A stretch of 64,000 nucleotides of DNA from Humulus lupulus (Eukaryota; Streptophyta; Magnoliopsida; Rosales; Cannabaceae): assembly GCF_963169125.1 (NCBI RefSeq), contig NC_084793.1:140408297-140472296 (forward strand), read 5' to 3'. This document shows, one piece after another, positions 56,612 through 64,000 of the stretch (within the stretch, counting starts at the first letter, position 1; the number at the start of each line of letters is the position of its first letter). A model generated the notes under the pieces. The model had not been told where the DNA came from. It searched no databases and was given only the letters and a program-made list of their open reading frames with translations. Both the position numbers and the translations under genes were made by a program.

Positions 56612-58899
56612 TGTAACGCCCTGGATAGCCAAGACCGCTACACTGTGTGTTTATAAAGGTGTGAGACTTGCTAATCAAGTCGTTTACTCAAAACGTGTCA
56701 TTAGCTAAAGTGCTCTAGGGCTAAAAGACATTTAGGCCACAAAACAAACATTTTATAGATTATAAACCATTTACAGAAGGGATCCCCAAAAGTAAAATGT
56801 TTAAAAGTTGGTTTACAAAATTTAGCAGTTAAGAGTAAACATTAGCCATACTAAGGCAAAATACAAGGTTCTGGTCCTCTTGTCCCTGTAATCTCCTCAA
56901 CCATGGCGGTTGAGCGGCCTGACATGTACATTCACCCTGCGGAGCTCTCCAATCAAGGTTGATCAATCTTGCCCTTACCTTTACCGGCACCACGCAGCAC
57001 CCGTGAGCCGAGGCCCAGCAAGAAAACAACATACACAACATATACAATATTTTCAGCTAGATATTCTAGTAAGCATGTTCAGATATTCAACCCATAGCAT
57101 ATAAGCATACTTCAAGGAACAATAACTTCATCTATACCTAGATTATTCAGCACTCTCATTAATCACATTCATAGCCAAATATAATAATCAACAATCACAA
57201 ATACTAGGGCCGACACCTTAGGTCGCACCCTCTGTTTAACCCACTGACTCCGACCTGCTTAAACCGAGCTCAGTGCATAATAATCTGTCCTCGGATACCA
57301 GTGTCCAAGCCGTGCCAATTGCACAAGTTAACCGTGGCACGCTTAGGCCGTTGGTTTACAATTTACATGGCATAATACCATTCTTTCAGTCATATATATC
57401 AGGGAGCCCTTAGTCCCATTCAAATATTTATCCAGGTGTAGTTTTCTAACCTTTGGCTTTTAGATGAATTAGATACGGGCGATACTCCTTGAGCGCGATC
57501 CGATCCCCGAGCCCTAGCTTAGCACCTAGTCACAACCACGATGAAGGATACCATTAACAATCTTAAATGAGCTTCTAGGCAAAGTTCTAGTCCCTGGAAC
57601 ATTGATCTTGACTAAATATGGTAAAAGATTCAATCCCGAGCACCCTAGGTTAAATTCCCAAGCCTAAAATCCCAAAATCCCTTAAGGGCCCCGGCATGGC
57701 CCCAGACAGAACCCTCCATGGGCACAAAAACAGGTAAGGGCCGCAGCATTCCTTAGGCCATGCTGCGGCTCGTCCTCCTTCCTCAGCACAACTCAACTTC
57801 CAAGGGCTGCGGCTCACCAAGAACCATGCCGCAGCCCGACCCCTTCGAACCCAGAAAAACCACCATTTTTAACTCCCAAACCTCATGCAAACTCACTCAA
57901 AACCACCCTAAATCCACAACTCAATTAACCATAGACTTCCCACAAGATTCCAACAACTCAACCCAGCTGAATCCTAGGCTAGAAACCCATCAAAGACCCA
58001 TTTCAATTACTGAAACTTCCTAACTTAAAAAAACAAAACCCAGCCATGGAAACTCTAAAATTCAACCATCAAACTTTGAATTGAACCTTACCTCAGTTGT
58101 AGAATCGTTTCTCCAAGGACCCCATAGCCTGTCTTCAGAGTTTCAAGCCTCAAGCTCCACCTTAAATGTCAAAGTCACAACTATCAAAACTCAGCCATTT
58201 TTTCTTAAAGTTTCTAACCACAGAACGAAAATCAATGCTTACCTTGGCTCTAACTCAGTCCTTGATTAGTTCTTGAGCTCAACCTCTAATTCAGCCCTTT
58301 AATTCCTCAAAGATTCAGCTTGATTCCAGTAATTCCTCCTCAAATTTCAGTGTTTTTCTTCCTTAGGAGAGAGAAAGAGTTGAGAAAGGGTCGGTTTAAT
58401 TTCTGTGTCTAGGATTTTCTAAGTCTGTCCAAGTATATCCTTAGGTTATTAGACTAATCCCAAAGCTCGGGGTACCGGAAACATCCCCGAGGGAAAAATA
58501 GTAAATCTCCCCAATATTCCCGCCTAAACTCTCTAACCTCAAATATATCTCCATATATTTATTTCCATCACCCTATAGTCTAAATCACTACCCGATACCT
58601 AAAACACCCCTGACTTGTCCAAAGTCAATTATAATGCCCCGTTGGGACTTTTCCCGCTATCTAGCCCTAAGATTGCCTCTAGTCGCCGGCTGCAGATTTA
58701 TCCACATAATAATGTGGTTCTCAAATATATCTCATACATATATATCATATCATCATATAATACCATCAATTATCATATGCACACTATTAATCATATAATT
58801 ACGTATTTAGATCAATAACATTCATTATAATCCCAATTATGCCCTCCCGACACACTAATCAAGGCCCTTAAGCCTTATTAGTGATTTTGGGTCGTTACA
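56612..58899 (-). repeat. 3' LTR of Tekay copy C (2,288 bp)
   Basis: TGTAACGCC...GTTACA ends, abutting the polypurine tract at 58900. Blocks shared with the solo LTR at 10804-13217 include the terminal 45 bases and the AGCACCCGTGAGCCGAGGCC region. GC-rich repeats with a GCCGCAGC theme (57690-57835) lie in the middle. No coding sequence. Confidence 0.9.
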
Positions 58900-58919
58900 A
58901 CTATCCCCTCCTAATGAGA
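58900..58919 (-). promoter_or_regulatory. polypurine tract of Tekay copy C
   Basis: The minus strand reads CTCATTAGGAGGGGATAGTT immediately before the 3' LTR, the primer for plus-strand DNA. It is the same core as in Tekay copy B. Confidence 0.8.
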
Positions 58920-58935
58920 ATTTCGTCCTCGAAAT

Positions 58936-61113
58936 TTACCTGAAAAGCTCGGGATACTGATCCCGCATCACTGTCTCTAACTCCCAGGTCGCTTCCTCGA
59001 CCTTGCTATTTCTCCACAACACCTTTACTAACGGAATTGTCTTGTTTCGTAAGACTTTGTCCTTCCGATCCAAAATCTGAACTGGTCGCTCCTCATAGGA
59101 AAAATCTGTCTGTAACTCTAAGTCCTCGTACTTCAGTACATGCGTCATATCAGAAACATACTTCCACAACATGGAGACATGGAACACATTATGAACTCCT
59201 GATAGCAACGGTGGTAAGGCCAGTCTATAAGCCACCTGTCCAATCCTCTCTAGGATCTCAAAAGGTCCAACAAACCGAGGGCTCAGCTTTCCCTGTGAGG
59301 CAAGCATCTTATCTCGGATCTGTGAGGCAAGCATCTTAGCTCGGATCTTTTCAATAGCCTCATTAGTCTTCTGAACCATATCTGGCCCCAAATACCTTCA
59401 CTCACCCATCTCATCCCAGTGAATGGACGATCTACACTTTCTTCCATATAACATCTCATAAGGAGCCACTCCAATCGTGGACTGATAACTGTTGTTATAT
59501 GAAAACTCAATCAATGGGAGGTACTTACTCCACGAACCCTCAAAGTCGATCACACATGCCCTAAGCATGTCCTCCAATACTTGAATCGTCCTCTCAGACT
59601 GTCCATCAGTCTGAGGATGAAAGGTTGTGCTAAACTTCAGCTGAGTCCCCATAGCTCTCTGTAGAGCTCTCCAAAACTTGGAGGTAAAGATAGGGTCTCG
59701 ATTAGATACAATAGACTTTGGAACCCCATGGAGATGAACTATCTCCCTCACATACAGCTCTGCATACTGTTCCACTGTATAGGTTGACCTCACTAGTAGA
59801 AAATGAGCTGACTTCGTGTATTTGTCCACTATTACCCACACCGAGTCATGAAGTCCAACTGTCCTGGGTAATCCTCCCACAAAATCCATCATAATGTCCT
59901 CCCACTTCCACTCTGGGATACCCAAAGGCTGAAGCAATCCCACTGGTCGCTGATGCTCAGCCTTAACCTGCTAACATGTCAATCATTTAGCCACATACTC
60001 TACCACGTCCTTCTTCATCCCGGGCCACCAATATAATGTCTGTAGATCCTGATACATCTTCGTGGTACCTGGATGAAGTGAGTATGGCATAGTGTGATAC
60101 TCATCCAGTATCTCTCGTCTGATCCCCTCATCTTTCAGAACACAAATCCGTCCCCTGATACCGAAGCAAACCTGTCTCAAAAATAGTATAATCTTTAGCT
60201 GTCCCCTCTAAGACATGCTGTCTAACCTCGTGCAACTGCGCATCCACTAACTGACCCTCCTTGACCCGCTCCAACAGGGTCGACTGCAAGGTAATATTGG
60301 CTAACTGGCCCACTACCAGTTCTATCCTTACCCTGACCATCTCATCAGCCAATTCTCTCGAGATCTGGGTGGAACTATACAACTGTCTGGGCCCCTCCGG
60401 CTCAATGCATCTGCCACCACGTTGGCTTTCCTAGGATGGTAAAGGATATCACAGTCATAATCCTTAACCAACTCCAACCAACGTCTCTGCCTCATATTTA
60501 AATCCTTCTGGGTAAAGAAATACTTCAAACTCTTATGGTCGGTGTATTACTCGCACTTCTCTCCATACAGATAATGACGCCACACCTTCAGTGCAAATAC
60601 CACTGCTGCTAACTCCAAATCATGAGTCAGATACCTCTGCTCATACTCCTTCAGCTGTTGAGATGCATAGGCTATGACTTTCTCATTCTGCATCAGCACG
60701 CAGCCTAAACCCATCCTCGATGCATCACAGTAGACCACAAACTTCCCTTCCTCCAAAGGAAGACTCAACACAGGTGCAGAAATAAGTCGTCGCTTCAACT
60801 CCTGAAAGCTGTTCTCACACTTCTCTGACTAGACGAATTTCTGATTCTTTCTTGTCAACTCGGTCATCGTTGAAGAAATCTTTGAGAACCCCTCTACAAA
60901 CCGCCTGTAGTAACCAGCCAACCCAAGGAAACTCCGCACCTCCGAGGCATTCCTCGGCCTCGACCAATCCCTAACTGCTTCTACCTTGTACGGATCCACC
61001 TTAATCCCTTCTACCCCAACTATATATCCAAGGAAGGTCATCTCCGGTAACCAGAACTCACACTTCTTAAACTTGGCGTATAACTGATGCTCCCTCAACC
61101 TCTGTAAAACCTG
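58936..61113 (-). pseudogene. RNase H, integrase and chromodomain part of pol (Tekay copy C)
   Basis: Continues from the RT after a TGA at about 61111-61113. Pieces: RT thumb 61098-60829; RNase H 60798-60547 ([12 protein letters not shown]) and 60528-60328 ([11 protein letters not shown]); linker 60382-60128; integrase finger 60180-59983 ([14 protein letters not shown]); integrase core 59943-59398 (DFVGGLPR, SNRDPIFTS, a [16 protein letters not shown] segment with the catalytic Glu); chromodomain tail 59391-58936 ([19 protein letters not shown]). Stops at 60826-60828, 60544-60546, about 59980, 59970 and 59397; shifts near 60380 and 60150. Near 59310-59340 a piece of about 90 bases is missing against copy B, with a short local duplication in its place. 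Confidence 0.87.
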
Positions 61114-63390
61114 TCAGAGATGCTGCTCATGCTCTGCCTCTGAACTAGAGTATACCAAAATGTCGTCGATGAAGACAATGACGAACTGATCCAAAAAGTC
61201 CTTGAACACTCTGTTCATTAAGTCCATGAAAGCCGCTGGGGCATTGGTCAGACCAAAAGACATGACCAGGAACTCATAATGCCCATACCGTGTCCGAAAG
61301 GCCGTCTTCGGTATGTCCTCATCTTTGATCCTCAGCTGGTGATAACCATATCGAAGATCAATCTTTGAGAACACCGTCTTACCTTGCAACTGATCGAACA
61401 AGTCATCAATCCTTGGTAGAGGGTACTTATTCTTAATGGTTAACTTGTTCAATTCTCTGTAATCGATGCACATCCTCAAAGTCCCGTCCTTCTTCTTAAC
61501 AAACAACACTGGAGCGCCCCATGGAGAGTAGCTAGGCCTGATAAACCCCAAATCCAGAAGTTCTTGCAGCTGTATCTTCAACTCTTTCGGTTCTACTGGT
61601 GCCATTCTGTACGGTGTCCTAGATACTGGTTCTGTCCCCGGTGCTAGCTCAATCTCAAATTGAATCTCCCTACGTGGCGGCAACCCTGGTAAATCCTCAG
61701 GAAATACGTCTAAGAATTCAGACACCAATCCGTTCTCTCCCAGCCCTGCCGGCATGACCCTAGTAGTATCCACCACACTGGCCAGAAAACCTATGCATCC
61801 CCCCTGCAACAAGTCTCTGGCTCTGAATGCTGAAATCATGGGTACGCGGGGTCCAGACACCGCACCCACAAAGGCAAAAGGGTCCTCGCCCTCAGACTCA
61901 AAAGTCACCATCTTCTTCCTGCAGTCAATAGTAGCTCCATACCTGACCAACCAATCCATCCCCAAAATCATATCAAAATCCTCCATGTCTAACTCAATCA
62001 GATCCACCGAGAGTTCCCTACTATCAACCATCACTGGCAGTGCCCTAATCCATCTCTTAGAAACTACCAATTCCCCGGTAGGCAGTAAAGTCCCAACCCC
62101 TACAGTCCGATACTCACTAGGTCTACACAATCTATCTATCACTTTACTAGAAACAAAAGAATGTGTAGCACCAGAATCAATCAATACTGTAAAAGGAGTG
62201 CCAGCGCTAGAAAGCTGACCTGTCACTACCGAGGGACTAGCCTCGGCCTCAGCCTGTGTCAAAGTGAATACTCGAGCTGGAGTCAAGCTATCCACCTTCC
62301 CCGCTTCACCCTTCTTCACTGTTGGGCAGTCTTTCCTAAGATGCCCCACTGTACCACATACGAAACAAGCCTTGGCCCGACACTCGCCCAGATGGCGTCT
62401 TCTACATCTCGGGCACTCTGGATAGGTCCACCATGCCTCACCACCACTCTGACGGCCACCCTGACCACCCCGAACCCTCCTGTCAAGACCAGGAGCGGTT
62501 GAGGTGTCAGGAGTCTTCCTCTTGAAGTCACTGGGGCCTCCGCCCCTGCCAGACCCAGAATATGGAGGCACTGCCCTGCAGCCCTCCCTTCTCGCTGCAC
62601 TATCCCTCCATATCTTATTCTCCGCTTCCTCAGCGGTAAGAGCCTTCTCAATGGCCTGGGCACAAGTTGTTCCTCCAGGTACCGTTGTGATCCTGACATC
62701 CCAGGCTATCATAGCATTAAGCCCTCTAATGAATCGATCTTGCCTAGCAGCATTAGTAAGCACAAGTTCTGGTGCAAACTTTGCAAGCCTATCGAATTTC
62801 AGGGCATATTCAGTAACAGTCATATTGCCCTGAACCAGACTCACAAACTCATTCACTTTCGCTGCTCTAACAGCAACATTATAATATTTCTGACTGAATA
62901 GATCTTTGAAACCTTCCCAACTCAATGTAGTCACATCCTTAGTCTGCGATGCCACTTCCCACCAGATACGGGCATCCTCCCTCAACATATAAGTGGTGCA
63001 GGCCACTCTATCATGCCCCTCAATCCTCATAAAATCTAGAATTACTGTAACCATAGTTAGCCACTGCTCGGCTTTCAATGGATCCGGTCCACCCTCAAAG
63101 ATTAGGGGTTGCTACTTCCTGAACCGCTCATATAACGGCTCCCATCTGTTACCAACCTCCCCTGCCTGCATAACTGGTACCACTGCAGGTGGTACAATAA
63201 GGGCAACACTCCCTGATGGAGCCTGCTGTCGCAGAATACGGATCTGCTCGTCCTGACTCTATAATCGAACCTGCATCTCAGCCATTAACTGCTGCCAGTT
63301 CTCAGGGGCTGGCGGAGGGTTCTGGCCCTGGTCATCATCTCTGGCCCCAGATCTAGTGCCGGCTAGTCTCGTAGATTTTCTTGGACGCAT
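61114..63390 (-). pseudogene. gag, protease and reverse transcriptase (Tekay copy C)
   Basis: The gag ATG is at 63390, opening a basic N-terminus (MRPRKSTRLAG). TAG stops near 63258 and 63113 interrupt it. The frame 63078-61114 (654 codons) is then clean: gag core ([45 protein letters not shown]), nucleocapsid finger CX2CX4HX4C (Cys238, Cys241, His246, Cys251), protease with DSGATHSF (Asp301) and ILGMDWL, then RT with [20 protein letters not shown], a DLRYGYHQL block, [11 protein letters not shown] and FIDD (636-639). Apart from the two early stops this is the best-preserved retrotransposon reading in the window. Gag packages the RNA, protease matures the polyprotein, RT copies the RNA. Confidence 0.9.
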
Positions 63391-63857
63391 AGCTATCCAA
63401 GTTAATCTGCAAATAACGACTCGGCATTCAGACCATGATGACAAGGTAAAAACATCTCCAAGATCCACCAATAGAATATCACCACTCACAAACAGTCCAC
63501 ATATAAGCATCCATTCTCATGCACTGGCTTCTAATAAGCACGCCTCCAATCCAATCGAAAAAAAGCTATGAAACAGGCATTCATCCAAGCACAATATGCA
63601 ATTAATCATTCAAATATTCATCTACATGCACGGCGATGTTAATAACACATGCCTCAATATTCTCACACAACAGTCAAGGGACAGGCCCTATCAGTATCTC
63701 ATGCTTCCTAATAATCCAGTAAATAACAGCATTCATAGCTCATCACAAGCACATAAGCACATAGGCACATATACACATTACCGAACCCTGATTTAAGCTT
63801 GTCTCTAGCAACGAATGTACATGTCCAGCCTGTCTTCAGGAACCCTTAAACCTAGGA
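63391..63857 (-). other. leader between primer site and gag (Tekay copy C)
   Basis: About 470 bases of noncoding leader, the usual place for packaging signals. No convincing motif seen. Confidence 0.45.
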
Positions 63858-63870
63858 CGCTCTGATACCA
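63858..63870 (-). promoter_or_regulatory. primer binding site (initiator tRNA-Met), Tekay copy C
   Basis: The minus strand reads TGGTATCAGAGCG, three bases inside the LTR edge at 63874. Same site as in Tekay copy B. Confidence 0.92.
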
Positions 63871-63873
63871 AGT

Positions 63874-64000
63874 TGTAATGCCCTGGATAGCCAAGACCGC
63901 TACACTGTGTGTTTATAAAGGTGCGAGACTTGCAAATCAAGTTGTTTACTCAAAACGTGTCATTAGCTAAAGTGTTCTAGGGCTAAAAGACATTTAGGCC
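63874..64000 (-). repeat. 5' LTR of Tekay copy C (partial)
   Basis: TGTAATGCCCTGGATAGCC matches the start (plus strand) of the LTR at 56612 and runs off the window. This is the U5 side of the 5' LTR. Five substitutions separate it from the first 127 bases of the 3' LTR. Confidence 0.9.

Larger units (their letters stand above)
56612..64000 (-). mobile_element. Tekay/Del-type chromovirus (Ty3/gypsy), copy C, cut by window edge
   Basis: On the minus strand: 5' LTR (partly in window, 64000-63874), Met-tRNA primer site (63870-63858), leader, gag from 63390, protease, RT, RNase H, integrase, chromodomain (to 58936), polypurine tract (58919-58900) and a complete 3' LTR (58899-56612). The layout is complete, the clade is supported by the primer and chromodomain, and the solo LTR at 10.8 kb is the same family. 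Over the 127 bases of 5' LTR in view I count five differences from the 3' LTR. In-frame stops, two shifts and an internal deletion show it is inactive. It inserted into the end of Tat copy B. Confidence 0.9.

Overview
This is plant nuclear DNA, almost certainly from a eudicot. Host introns, long AT-rich spacers, plant-type CACTA transposons, two lineages of Ty3/gypsy LTR retrotransposons with plant hallmarks (initiator-Met tRNA primer site, chromodomain, double RNase H), and one intronless CYP74 cytochrome P450 gene all point that way. I cannot name the species from sequence alone. I see no tRNA or rRNA gene, no CRISPR array and nothing prokaryotic. Only one protein-coding gene looks intact: the CYP74 gene at 20139-21650 on the minus strand. 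Nearly everything else is transposon, mostly broken.

Layout. (1) 1-5335: minus-strand Tat/Ogre-like gypsy element (Tat copy A), its far end cut off by the window edge. It sits in the 5' part of (2) a CACTA transposon, CACTA-A, running to 14348. CACTA-A carries a TNP2-like pseudogene (5842-9374) and a second-protein pseudogene (9495-13817). The second is split by a solo LTR (10804-13217) flanked by the perfect 5-bp duplication CAGTC. (3) 14411-15136: Mutator-type foldback MITE with a perfect 9-bp duplication. (4) 15146-19170: AT-rich noncoding DNA, then a minus-strand CACTA remnant. (5) The CYP74 gene with a TATA box and a possible poly(A) signal. (6) 22562-31125: a CACTA element with both ends (CACTA-B), two decayed genes, a tandem array of three hairpins between them, a G22 run and an intronic foldback MITE. 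(7) 31129-37582: a gene-like fragment, a hAT MITE with a perfect 8-bp duplication, a second solo LTR (perfect GATAT duplication) with a very long ACT microsatellite, and CACTA-like ends.

(8) 37583-45182: Tekay/Del-type chromovirus (Tekay copy B) with a scrambled 5' LTR, a 27-bp tandem array, a deleted gag and a complete 3' LTR. (9) 45190-46655: sense-oriented piece of a Tat-type accessory ORF, fused to (10) 46655-56611: plus-strand Tat element (Tat copy B) with decayed gag-pro-pol and a spliced accessory gene on its opposite strand. (11) 56612-64000: minus-strand Tekay element (Tekay copy C) inserted into the end of Tat copy B. Its 3' LTR is complete and its 5' LTR is cut by the window edge.

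How the parts relate. The retrotransposon genes form gag-pro-pol series and the CACTA genes form two-gene transposition modules. None looks functional: every one carries stops, frameshifts or deletions. The nesting gives relative ages: CACTA-A predates both retrotransposon insertions in it, and Tat copy B predates Tekay copy C. The points I find most worth checking are a TAG stop shared at the same place (protease/RT boundary) in both Tat copies, the spliced antisense gene of Tat copy B, and the triplicated precursor-like hairpins in CACTA-B. I do not see convincing evidence of a wholly new biological system.
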